Source: CAXTSE01 sp964246985
GTDB taxonomy: Bacteria; Actinomycetota; Actinomycetes; Actinomycetales; Microbacteriaceae
Reading direction: 5' to 3'
DNA: 64,000 nucleotides
Assembly: GCA_964246985.1 (NCBI GenBank)
Contig: CAXTSE010000009.1
Coordinates: forward strand, 79,466-143,465
Positions 31,945-41,197 of the stretch are shown piece after piece (position 1 is the stretch's first letter; each line of letters begins with the position of its first letter). The position numbers and the translations under genes are program-made. The notes under the pieces were generated by a model. That model did no database searches and had not been told where the DNA came from. It was given only the letters and a program-made list of their open reading frames with translations.

Positions 31945-31948
31945 GGAG

Positions 31949-32037
31949 CGGAGACGGAGGGATTTGAACCCTCGGAACCCTTGCGGGTTCTCCACCTTAG
32001 CAGGGTGGTGCACTCGACCGGACTATGCGACGTCTCC
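31949..32037 (-). tRNA. tRNA-Ser(GCT)
   Basis: 89-base class II tRNA: acceptor stem GGAGACG/CGTCTCC, anticodon loop CTGCTAA (GCT), long variable arm AACCCGCAAGGGTT, T-arm GAGGGTTCAAATCCCTC. CCA not encoded. Confidence 0.95.
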
Positions 32038-32073
32038 CGGTAACGCCTTCACATCATAGCCGGGCGGAGGCGC

Positions 32074-33339
32074 CTAGTTGTTCGCGACCGAGCAGGTGTA
32101 GGTCGCCGCCGACTGCCCCTTGAGACCGGGGATGACGACGGCCTCGGGCAGCGGCGCAGCGGGTGCCGTGGTCTCGGTCGGCGCCGGTGTCGCGGCCGGA
32201 TCCGACGTCGCGGCGGGGTCGGGGACCGTCGGCGCGGGGGCGTTCGGGTCGACCGTCGAGCCGCCGTTGGCGCCTTCGAGCGCGTTGGCGTCGAGCCCGA
32301 TCGGCTTGTCCTCCTTGATGGCGGCGAACAGCGCCGTGGCGACACCCGTGATCGGCGCGACCTTGCCCTGGTAGATGCCGCCGACTCCGGTGCGCGACGG
32401 GTACCGCACGAAGACGATGTTCTCGAGCGGGATGTCCTTCAGGACGAGCGCCACCGAGGCGAGCGTGTCGAGGTTCGAGAAGTTCTGCGACAGCGTGATG
32501 TTCTGCGTGGCCGCCGACGCGATCCCGTACAGCTTGCCGAAGTCGGTGAGGGTGTCGTCGCTCTTGATCTTGCGCACCAGCGACGAGAGGAAGACCTGCT
32601 GCGACCCGATCCGCCCGAGGTCGCTGCCGTCGCCGACCCCGTGGCGGCTGCGCAGGAACGCGAGCGCGTCGACCCCGGCGATCTCGGTGGTGCCGGCCTG
32701 CAGGTTGAGTCCCGTGTACGGGTCGTTGACCGCCTCGTTGATGCACACCGGCACGCCGCCGACCGCCCCGGTCATCGCGATGACGCCCTGGAAGGTGATG
32801 AGGCCGGCGAACTGGATCTCGAGTCCGGTGAGGTTCTGCACCGTCTTCACCGTGCAGTCGAGGCCGCCGTAGTACAGCGTGACGTTGATCGGCTGGCCGG
32901 ACGCCGGTCCGCCGTTCTCGCACTCGGGCAGCGGCACAACGAGGTCGCGGGGGAAGCTGACGACGGTGGCGCTGGTCTGGTCCTGGGCGACGTGCATCAG
33001 CATGGTGACGTCGTTGAGCACCGACGACTCCTTGCCGCCGATGCCGCCCTGGCCCTCACGGGTGTCGCTTCCGACGAGCAGGATGTTGAACCCGCCGTCG
33101 AAGGCGGCGATGTTGGGCGGCGGGCCCTGGGTGTCGGCCTCGATCGTGGTGGTCGTGATGTTGCTCCGCAAGCTCGACAGCGTGATGCCGGCGACCGATC
33201 CGCCGGCGACCATCGCGATGGCGAGGGTGGCGGCGATGAAGCCCAGGGCGTTCCGCCAGGCGACCGACTTCTTGAGCTTGCCGTGGCGGGTGACCGGCCG
33301 CGGGGTCGCGGCCTTGCGTGCGCTCGCGCGATCGCTCAT
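32074..33339 (-). CDS. LytR-CpsA-Psr (LCP) family glycopolymer transferase
   Basis: 421 residues from ATG 33339. A cytoplasmic basic head, one membrane helix (about 30-52), then the LCP domain with FNILLVGSDTREG, VVSFPRDLVVPLPE and ALAFLRSRHGVGDGSDLGRI, whose Asp and Arg residues bind the pyrophosphate lipid. LCP enzymes attach teichoic-acid-like or arabinogalactan-type polymers to peptidoglycan. The tail is a Pro/Ala/Thr-rich extension. It lies between two tRNA-Ser genes on the same strand. Confidence 0.9.
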   Translation of the reverse strand: MSDRASARKAATPRPVTRHGKLKKSVAWRNALGFIAATLAIAMVAGGSVAGITLSSLRSNITTTTIEADTQGPPPNIAAFDGGFNILLVGSDTREGQGGIGGKESSVLNDVTMLMHVAQDQTSATVVSFPRDLVVPLPECENGGPASGQPINVTLYYGGLDCTVKTVQNLTGLEIQFAGLITFQGVIAMTGAVGGVPVCINEAVNDPYTGLNLQAGTTEIAGVDALAFLRSRHGVGDGSDLGRIGSQQVFLSSLVRKIKSDDTLTDFGKLYGIASAATQNITLSQNFSNLDTLASVALVLKDIPLENIVFVRYPSRTGVGGIYQGKVAPITGVATALFAAIKEDKPIGLDANALEGANGGSTVDPNAPAPTVPDPAATSDPAATPAPTETTAPAAPLPEAVVIPGLKGQSAATYTCSVANN

Positions 33340-33397
33340 CGGCAGTACCTCGAATTCCTCGTCTGGCTGGGCGGGGAGCTGTGTCCGAACTCGGATG

Positions 33398-33482
33398 CGG
33401 AGGGCGTGGGATTCGAACCCACGAGACATTTCTGCCCACCAGTTTTCAAGACTGGCTCCATCGGCCACTCGGACAGCCCTCC
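33398..33482 (-). tRNA. tRNA-Ser(TGA)
   Basis: 85-base class II tRNA: acceptor stem GGAGGGC/GCCCTCC, anticodon loop CTTGAAA (TGA), variable arm GGGCAGAAATGTCTC, T-arm GTGGGTTCGAATCCCAC. CCA not encoded. Confidence 0.95.
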
Positions 33483-33520
33483 AGGGGTGACCGAAGGTGA
33501 GTGTATCCGATGGGCGGCTG

Positions 33521-34351
33521 TCAGCTCGGGAAGAGCCGTGCGAGCGCCACCGCGACGCCGTCGTCGATGTCGGTCGCCGTCACGTCGTTGCCTGCCGCCC
33601 GCACCTCGTCAGGCGCCTGGCCCATCGCGACCGCCGAGCCGCCGCCGGCCGCCGCCCACTGCAGCATGTCGATGTCGTTGCGCCCGTCGCCCATGACCAC
33701 GACCCGGTCGCGCGGGATGTCGAGGATGCCGCGGACGCGCTCGAGACCGGTCGCCTTGTTGACTCCATCGGGGGCGATGTCGAGCCACGCGGTCCAGCCC
33801 ACGTTGTAGCTGACCTGGTGGAGGCCCATGCGCTCGACCACCGAGAGGAAGTCCTCGATCTCGTGGTCGGGCGAGAGCACCACGACGCGGGTGGCCTCGA
33901 CGAGCAGCAGCTCGTCGAAGTCGACCTGCTGGCGGGAGTCGCCGAGCGAGCCGTCGGGGAAGGCGCCCGTGAAGCGGAAGACGCCGCTCGCATCCTCGAC
34001 GGCGAAGCTGACCTCGCCCAGGTGATCGCGGATGGTGGTCAGGACCTCGCGCGGATCGAACACCTCGACGTGGTCGGCCGTGTAGCCCAGCGGGGCGTCC
34101 GGGTCGCGACGCAGCGTGATCGCGCCGTTCGCGCAGACGATGTACTGCGGCCGGATGTCGAGTCGGTCGACGATCGGCAGGGTGAGCGAGACCGAGCGTC
34201 CGGTCGCGAGCATCACCTCGTTGCCGAGCTCGATGACGCGCGCGATCTCGCTCAGGGTGCCCTCGCCGACCGACCCGTCCTCGCGCAGGATGGTGCCGTC
34301 GATGTCGAGGGCGACGAGCGATCGAGCCGACGACGGGGTCGCTGCGGTCAC
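33521..34351 (-). CDS. Cof-type HAD hydrolase
   Basis: 276 residues from GTG 34351. HAD motifs: LVALDIDGTIL (motif I, nucleophile Asp), MLATGR (motif II), lysine in GVNKATGL and VVMGDGRNDIDML (motif IV). A C2B-type cap lies between. These enzymes remove phosphate from sugar phosphates or flavin precursors. The GTG overlaps the serS stop, so it is coupled to serS, a common actinobacterial arrangement whose meaning is unknown. Confidence 0.88.
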   Translation of the reverse strand: MTAATPSSARSLVALDIDGTILREDGSVGEGTLSEIARVIELGNEVMLATGRSVSLTLPIVDRLDIRPQYIVCANGAITLRRDPDAPLGYTADHVEVFDPREVLTTIRDHLGEVSFAVEDASGVFRFTGAFPDGSLGDSRQQVDFDELLLVEATRVVVLSPDHEIEDFLSVVERMGLHQVSYNVGWTAWLDIAPDGVNKATGLERVRGILDIPRDRVVVMGDGRNDIDMLQWAAAGGGSAVAMGQAPDEVRAAGNDVTATDIDDGVAVALARLFPS

Positions 34352-35625
34352 GTCGGCTCCAGCACGGTCAGCCCGCCGAGGTACGGCCGCAGCACCTCGG
34401 GCACGACGACCGACCCGTCGGGCTGCTGGTGCGTCTCGAGGATCGCGACCAGCCATCGGGTGGTGGCCAGCGTGCCGTTCAGGGTCGCCACGGGCGCTGT
34501 CTTGCCGCTCTCGGTGCGGTAGCGGATGTCGAGGCGGCGCGCCTGGTAGGTGGTGCAGTTCGAGGTCGAGGTGAGCTCGCGGTAGGCGCCCTGCGTCGGC
34601 ACCCACGCCTCGACGTCGTACTTGCGCGCGGCGCTCGAGCCGAGGTCTCCGGCGGCGGTGTCGATGACGCGGTAGCTCAGCCCGAGGGATTGCAGCATGC
34701 CCTCCTGGAGGGCGAGGAGGCGCTGGTGCTCGGCCTCGGCATCCGCGGGGTCGATGTAGGTGAACATCTCGAGCTTCTGGAACTGGTGCACCCGGATGAT
34801 GCCGCGGGTGTCCCTGCCGCCCGACCCCGCCTCGCGTCGGTAGCAGGTCGAGATGCCCGCGTAGCGCAGCGGGCCCGCCGCCACGTCGATGATCTCGTCC
34901 TTGTGGTACCCGGCGAGCGCGACCTCGCTGGTGCCCGTGAGGTACAGGTCGTCGGCGGGCAGGTAGTAGATCTCGTCGGCGTGCGCGCCGAGGAACCCGG
35001 TGCCCTGCATGATGTCGGGCCGCACCAGCGTCGGCGTGATCAGCGGCGTGAACCCGGCCTCGAGCGCGCGGTCGAGGCCGAGGTTGATGAGCGCCAGCTC
35101 GAGCCGCGCGCCGATGCCCTTGAGGAAGTAGAACCGCGCTCCCGAGACCTTCGCGCCGCGCTCCATGTCGATCGCGTCGAGGAGCTCGCCGATCTCGAGG
35201 TGGTCGCGCGGCCCGTCGGGGTAGTCGGCCGGATCGAAGACGGCTCGCTCGCCGACCTCGCGCAGCGTCACGAAGTCGTCCTCGCCGCCCGCCGGGACCC
35301 CGTCGAGCACGATGTTCTGGATGCCGCCCACGATCCGCGCGAACGCCTCGTCGGCCGAGGTGACGGCCGCCTGGTTCTGCTTCACCTGCGCGGCGAGCTG
35401 CTGGGCCTGGGCGACGAGCGCGGCCTTCTCGTCCTTCGGGGCGGCGGCGACGGTCTTGCCGAACGCGTTCTGCTCGGCGCGCACGGTCTCGAACGCCGAG
35501 ATGGCGGCGCGACGTGCCGCATCCGCCGCGACGGCCTCGTCGACCGACCCGACGGGAGCCCCGCGCAGCTCCTGCGAGCGCCTCACGATGTCGGGGTTCT
35601 CACGCAGCAGCTGTGGATCGATCAC
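34348..35625 (-). CDS. serS: Seryl-tRNA synthetase
   Basis: 425 residues. N-terminal coiled-coil arm (about 30-100) that reads the long variable arm of tRNA-Ser, then the class II core: motif 1 around TPTLVRPDIMQGTGFL, motif 2 CYRREAGSGGRDTRGIIRVH, motif 3 TLNGTLATTRWLVAILE. Start GTG 35625 follows TAGGAT (35632-35637) by 6 bases, a leaderless start. Two tRNA-Ser genes lie within 3.7 kb downstream. Confidence 0.95.
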   Translation of the reverse strand: MIDPQLLRENPDIVRRSQELRGAPVGSVDEAVAADAARRAAISAFETVRAEQNAFGKTVAAAPKDEKAALVAQAQQLAAQVKQNQAAVTSADEAFARIVGGIQNIVLDGVPAGGEDDFVTLREVGERAVFDPADYPDGPRDHLEIGELLDAIDMERGAKVSGARFYFLKGIGARLELALINLGLDRALEAGFTPLITPTLVRPDIMQGTGFLGAHADEIYYLPADDLYLTGTSEVALAGYHKDEIIDVAAGPLRYAGISTCYRREAGSGGRDTRGIIRVHQFQKLEMFTYIDPADAEAEHQRLLALQEGMLQSLGLSYRVIDTAAGDLGSSAARKYDVEAWVPTQGAYRELTSTSNCTTYQARRLDIRYRTESGKTAPVATLNGTLATTRWLVAILETHQQPDGSVVVPEVLRPYLGGLTVLEPT

Positions 35626-35631
35626 TGCCCC

Positions 35632-35662
35632 ATCCTATTGACCAGCGGCTGCGGGCTAACCT
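35632..35662. promoter_or_regulatory. Divergent leaderless promoter pair serS / kinase
   Basis: TAGGAT on the minus strand (35632-35637) is 6 bases from the serS GTG; TAACCT on the plus strand (35657-35662) is 6 bases from ATG 35669. Both lie in a 43-base intergenic gap with no ribosome sites. Confidence 0.6.
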
Positions 35663-35668
35663 GACGGG

Positions 35669-36712
35669 ATGACCCCGCCGCCCCCGTCTCACCCTCGGGC
35701 GGCCGTCGTCTACAACCCGGTCAAGGTCGACCTCGACAGGCTGCGCGCCGCGGTCGTCGAGAACGAGACGCGGTCCGGATGGGCCGAGAGCCTCTGGCTC
35801 GCGACGACCGAGGAGGATCCCGGCACCGGTCAGGCGCGCGAGGCCGTCCAGGCAGGCGTCGACGTCGTGCTCGCGGCCGGCGGCGACGGAACGGTGCGCG
35901 CTGTCGCCGAGGGTCTGCGCGGGTCGGGCGTTCCTCTGGCGCTGCTGCCCGCGGGCACCGGCAACGTGCTGGCCCGCAACCTCGAGCTGTCCCTCACCCA
36001 CCTCGAGCGCTCGGTCGACACCGCCTTCGCCGGCGAGGATCGCGCCGTCGACCTGGGCGTGGTCGAGATCGAGCGGGCCGACGGGTCGCGCGAGGAGAAG
36101 ACGTTCGTCGTGATGGCCGGCATGGGCCTCGACGCGAAGATGATCGCCAACACCAACGCCGAGCTGAAGAGGCGCGTCGGATGGCTGGCCTACGTCGACG
36201 CGATCGTGCGGTCCCTGCGCGACAGCGAGGCGCTGCGCGTGAGGTACAGCGTCGACGGCGGGCCGGAGAAGACGATGAGCGCGCACACCGTGCTGGTGGG
36301 AAACTGCGGCACCCTGCCCGGCAACGTGCTGCTGCTGCCCGAGGCGGCGATCGACGACGGCGTGTTCGACGTCGTCGCGCTGCGGCCCGAGGGGGTGCTC
36401 GGCTGGGCGCAGGTCTGGATCAAGGTCTTCTGGGAGAACGGGGTGCTGCGTCGGTCGACCGTCGGCCGCAAGATCGTCGCAGGTCTCGGGCGCGAGGTGA
36501 GGACGCTCCGGTACGTGAAGGCCGCGTCGATCACCGCGCGCCTCGACCGCGAGGAGGAGTTCGAGCTCGACGGCGACGAGTTCGGCAAGGCGGTGGCGTT
36601 CCGGGCCCACGTCGAGCAGGGGGCGCTGACCGTCCGCGTGCCGGTCGGCCACGGCGCACCGGCGGACTACTCGCTGGAGTCGGTCGACGCAGCGGACGCG
36701 TCGCTCAGGTAG
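35669..36712 (+). CDS. Diacylglycerol kinase family lipid kinase
   Basis: 347 residues. DAGK catalytic domain with the nucleotide loop AAGGDGTVRAV and LPAGTGNVLARN, followed by the C-terminal beta-sandwich (ELDGDEFG). It would phosphorylate diacylglycerol, a sphingoid base or a similar lipid, like DgkB/YegS. It shares the 43-base promoter gap with serS. The 3' end overlaps the next minus-strand gene by 8 bases. Confidence 0.9.
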   Translation: MTPPPPSHPRAAVVYNPVKVDLDRLRAAVVENETRSGWAESLWLATTEEDPGTGQAREAVQAGVDVVLAAGGDGTVRAVAEGLRGSGVPLALLPAGTGNVLARNLELSLTHLERSVDTAFAGEDRAVDLGVVEIERADGSREEKTFVVMAGMGLDAKMIANTNAELKRRVGWLAYVDAIVRSLRDSEALRVRYSVDGGPEKTMSAHTVLVGNCGTLPGNVLLLPEAAIDDGVFDVVALRPEGVLGWAQVWIKVFWENGVLRRSTVGRKIVAGLGREVRTLRYVKAASITARLDREEEFELDGDEFGKAVAFRAHVEQGALTVRVPVGHGAPADYSLESVDAADASLR

Positions 36713-37040
36713 AGCTGGTCGCGTCCGTCGCACGTGGGGCGCGGCCGCCGTGCCGGTCGTGCCACCTCACCGCGAGCATCACCAGCCCGACCGAGACGGC
36801 GGTCAGCGTCGTGAACGCCATCGGCGCCACCAGTCCCTGCAGCAGGTACGAGATGGTCGAGAGTCGGTCGATCTCCCGTGACTCCTCAGCCCCCAAGGTG
36901 CCGGGATTCGACTGGTAGAACTCCTGCACCGTCGTCTGGAGCGCGATCGCCACCCAGGCGATGAGGATCAGCGCCACGGCGCACAGAGCGGCGACCGCGA
37001 AGATCGCCGCGACCCGAGCGCTCGAGACACGATCATTCAC
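36705..37040 (-). CDS. Small two-helix membrane protein
   Basis: 111 residues from ATG 37040 with helices at about 10-35 and 65-90 separated by an acidic extracellular loop. Not recognised. It overlaps the upstream membrane-protein gene by 8 bases and may be its partner. Confidence 0.6.
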   Translation of the reverse strand: MNDRVSSARVAAIFAVAALCAVALILIAWVAIALQTTVQEFYQSNPGTLGAEESREIDRLSTISYLLQGLVAPMAFTTLTAVSVGLVMLAVRWHDRHGGRAPRATDATSST

Positions 37041-37563
37041 CCCGACTGCCCCCGCCGAGGAATGCGCCGCTCGCGATCCACAGGACGATGCCGAGGATGC
37101 CGCCGCTGATCAGCGGCGCGGGAGCGGTCGAGGCGACCTGGTAGAAGAAGATCTGCGTGAAGGTGTCGCTCGAGAACCCCGTCGAGTAGCTCGTGACGAG
37201 CATCCCGAAGAGCGCGCTGGCCGCGACGAGGGCAGCCAGGCTGACGAGGAGCAACGCGAGACGGAACGGGTTGAGGCGACTCCGCTCGAGCTCGTCGTCG
37301 CTGTCGAGATCATCCGGTTCATCCGCATCACGAGGGTCGAGCTCGTCGAGAACCGCCGCGCGTTCCAGGCCGGGTGGGCCCGCGTATGGCGCGGCCGCCT
37401 CGCCCTGGTACAGCGGCGCCGGCGTGGAGGCCTGCGCGAGAGCCGTGGGTCGCGACAGGCTCGACCGCGGCGCGTCACGGTCGTCGGGGGTCTCGTGCAG
37501 TGCCGGATCGAAACCCCGCTGGTACCGGGGGTCGAAGCGCGGGTCGAGGTCGCGATCCGCCAT
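37033..37563 (-). CDS. Membrane protein with long acidic N-terminal region
   Basis: 176 residues from ATG 37563. A disordered, Asp/Pro-rich N terminus (1-100; includes DELDPRDADEPDDLDSDDEL) precedes two helices (about 103-125 and 148-170). Not recognised. It starts right after the pheA stop and is followed by the other small membrane protein, so the three form a unit. Confidence 0.6.
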   Translation of the reverse strand: MADRDLDPRFDPRYQRGFDPALHETPDDRDAPRSSLSRPTALAQASTPAPLYQGEAAAPYAGPPGLERAAVLDELDPRDADEPDDLDSDDELERSRLNPFRLALLLVSLAALVAASALFGMLVTSYSTGFSSDTFTQIFFYQVASTAPAPLISGGILGIVLWIASGAFLGGGSRGE

Positions 37564-38514
37564 CTACTCTCCCGGAGCTCCGGAGACGAGGCCGCGCAGC
37601 CAGTCGCGCGCGTCGATGAACACGTCGTCGCCGTAGCGCGACTTGTGCTCGGTCGGCTGCCCGTCGGCGCGGGGGTACGAGCCGAGGAAGGTGACGTTCG
37701 GGCTGAACCGCTTGAGCCCGAGCAGCGCGTCGGCGACCCGCTCGTCGTGGAGGTGGCCATCGAGGTCGATGACGAAGCGGTACCTGCCGAGGGCGTCGCC
37801 GACCGGGCGCGACTGCAGCAGGCTGAGGTTGACGCCGCGGGTGGCGAACTGCTCGAGCATCTCGACCAGGCCGCCCGGCTCGTCGGAGGGCAGCTCGACG
37901 ATGATCGTGGTCTTGTCGGCGCCGGTGCGAGGCGGCAGCGCGGTCGTCGCGGCGACGAGCACGAAGCGGGTCACCGCGTTCGGGTTGTCGCCGATGTGCG
38001 TCGCGAGGATCTCGAGCGGGTACTCGGCGTCGATCCCCGGCGGGGCGATCGCCGCATCCGCGATCGGGGTGTCGGCGAGCAGCTGAGCCGCGGCGGCGAC
38101 GTTCGACGTGGCGGGGAGGTGCTCGTGCGCGGGAAGCGTGCTCTCGAGCCACAGGTGGCACTGCGCGTAGGCGACCGGATGCGCGGCCACCACCCGCACA
38201 TCGGCGAGCGTCGCGCCCGGGCGGGCCGCGATCACGAAGTCGACGGGCACCAGGTACTCGCCCACGATGCGGAGTCCGGGGATGCGCGCGAGGGCGTCCT
38301 GCGTGGCGGTCACCCCGCCCTCGATGCTGTTCTCGATCGCGATCATCGCGGCCACGCTGCGGCCCGAGAGCACGTCGTCGATGGCCTCGCCCGCGTTGTT
38401 GACGCTGCGCCAGGTGGCCCCCTCCGCCTCCGGCACCTGGGTGAGAGCCGACCAGGTGAACGTGCCGGCCGGACCCAGGTAGCTGTAGGTCCGGGGCGTG
38501 GCGGCGTCGGGCAT
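37564..38514 (-). CDS. pheA: Prephenate dehydratase
   Basis: 316 residues from ATG 38514. Periplasmic-binding-like catalytic domain with YLGPAGTFTWSAL, ENSIEGGV and NPNAVTRFVLV (essential TRF threonine), then an ACT domain (about 215-290) for phenylalanine feedback. The usual Phe-binding ESRP of the ACT domain reads LLQSRP here (Glu to Gln). It makes phenylpyruvate in phenylalanine synthesis. Divergent from the phosphomutase gene. Confidence 0.93.
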   Translation of the reverse strand: MPDAATPRTYSYLGPAGTFTWSALTQVPEAEGATWRSVNNAGEAIDDVLSGRSVAAMIAIENSIEGGVTATQDALARIPGLRIVGEYLVPVDFVIAARPGATLADVRVVAAHPVAYAQCHLWLESTLPAHEHLPATSNVAAAAQLLADTPIADAAIAPPGIDAEYPLEILATHIGDNPNAVTRFVLVAATTALPPRTGADKTTIIVELPSDEPGGLVEMLEQFATRGVNLSLLQSRPVGDALGRYRFVIDLDGHLHDERVADALLGLKRFSPNVTFLGSYPRADGQPTEHKSRYGDDVFIDARDWLRGLVSGAPGE

Positions 38515-38549
38515 GGTCAGGAGTCTATTGCGGGTGCTTGACTGGGCTC

Positions 38550-40175
<1,626 letters not shown>

Positions 40176-40197
40176 CGCGGGTACCGGAGGTGGGGAG

Positions 40198-41049
40198 TCA
40201 CCCCGCGTAGGTCGGGGCGGCCGGGAGGCCGAAGAACTCCTCGAGGGTCTGCACCCCGGTGGTGTGCATCTCGGTCGCGAGCTCGACTCCGACGTAGCGG
40301 TAGTGCCACGGCTCGAACTCGTAGCCGGTGATGCCGGTCATGCCGTTCGGGTAGCGCAGGACGAACCCCCAGCGGTACGCGTTGGCTGCGAGCCATTGGC
40401 CCTGCGGGGTGTCCGCGAAGCACTGGTCGAGCGGGCAGACCGCGGGCAGCGAGCTGATGTCGAGGGCGAGACCGGTCTGGTGCTCGCTGAAGCCGGGCCG
40501 TGCACTCGTCAGGTCGGCGCCCGCCTGACCGAGCTGCGCCACCCACCCGTTGTAGACGCGCACCTGGGTGTCGTAGCTGCGGTACGCACTCTGCACCTGC
40601 ATCTGCAGGCCGGTCTCGGCCGTGTACGCGGCGAACATCTGCACCACCGCATCCGAGGCCACCTGCCGCAGCACGGGGCTGTTCGCGAACGGCACCGGCG
40701 TCTGCACGAGGTCGGGCGCCGCGTACGACGCCGGGTTCAGGGGCCGCAGCTTGTCGACGACCACCCAGATGCTCGCCGGATCCTCGATCGAGTTGGCCGC
40801 CCGGTCGAACGTCGGGGTGGGGGTGGGCGTCGGTGTCGGGGAGGGCGTCGGCGTCTCGCTCGCGGTCGAGCTCGGTGTCGGCGTCTCGGCCACAGGACCC
40901 TCCCCGGATCGCGGCGCAAGCAGAGCGATCGTGCCGGCCGCCAGCGCGACGAACACGACGATCCCGACCCCCGCCAGCACGGCGCGGCGCCTGCGCACCT
41001 GACGCGACGGACTCCGCAGGTCGCGGCGATCGCGGGGGGCGTCAGTCAC
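40198..41049 (-). CDS. D-Ala-D-Ala carboxypeptidase, VanY type (M15)
   Basis: 283 residues. One N-terminal membrane helix (about 23-45) and a Thr/Pro-rich linker (TPTPSPTPTPTPTPT) place the peptidase outside. M15B signature SEHQTGLALD (zinc His and Asp) and EPWHYRYVG (catalytic Glu, His) are complete. It trims stem peptides in the wall. It is convergent with the phosphomutase, with 22 bases between. Confidence 0.9.
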   Translation of the reverse strand: MTDAPRDRRDLRSPSRQVRRRRAVLAGVGIVVFVALAAGTIALLAPRSGEGPVAETPTPSSTASETPTPSPTPTPTPTPTFDRAANSIEDPASIWVVVDKLRPLNPASYAAPDLVQTPVPFANSPVLRQVASDAVVQMFAAYTAETGLQMQVQSAYRSYDTQVRVYNGWVAQLGQAGADLTSARPGFSEHQTGLALDISSLPAVCPLDQCFADTPQGQWLAANAYRWGFVLRYPNGMTGITGYEFEPWHYRYVGVELATEMHTTGVQTLEEFFGLPAAPTYAG

Positions 41050-41197
41050 GCGCTCAGCTTACGGGCGGCGCGCTTGCGCCAGAGCGTGCTGCGGGTGTAA
41101 CTTTGCAGTCCGCGCAACTTTTTCGCCACTGACGGACCGCGTCCTCGTGGCGTCGCGTCCTTCCATCTCGATCCGCATCTCAGCCGAGGGAACCACC

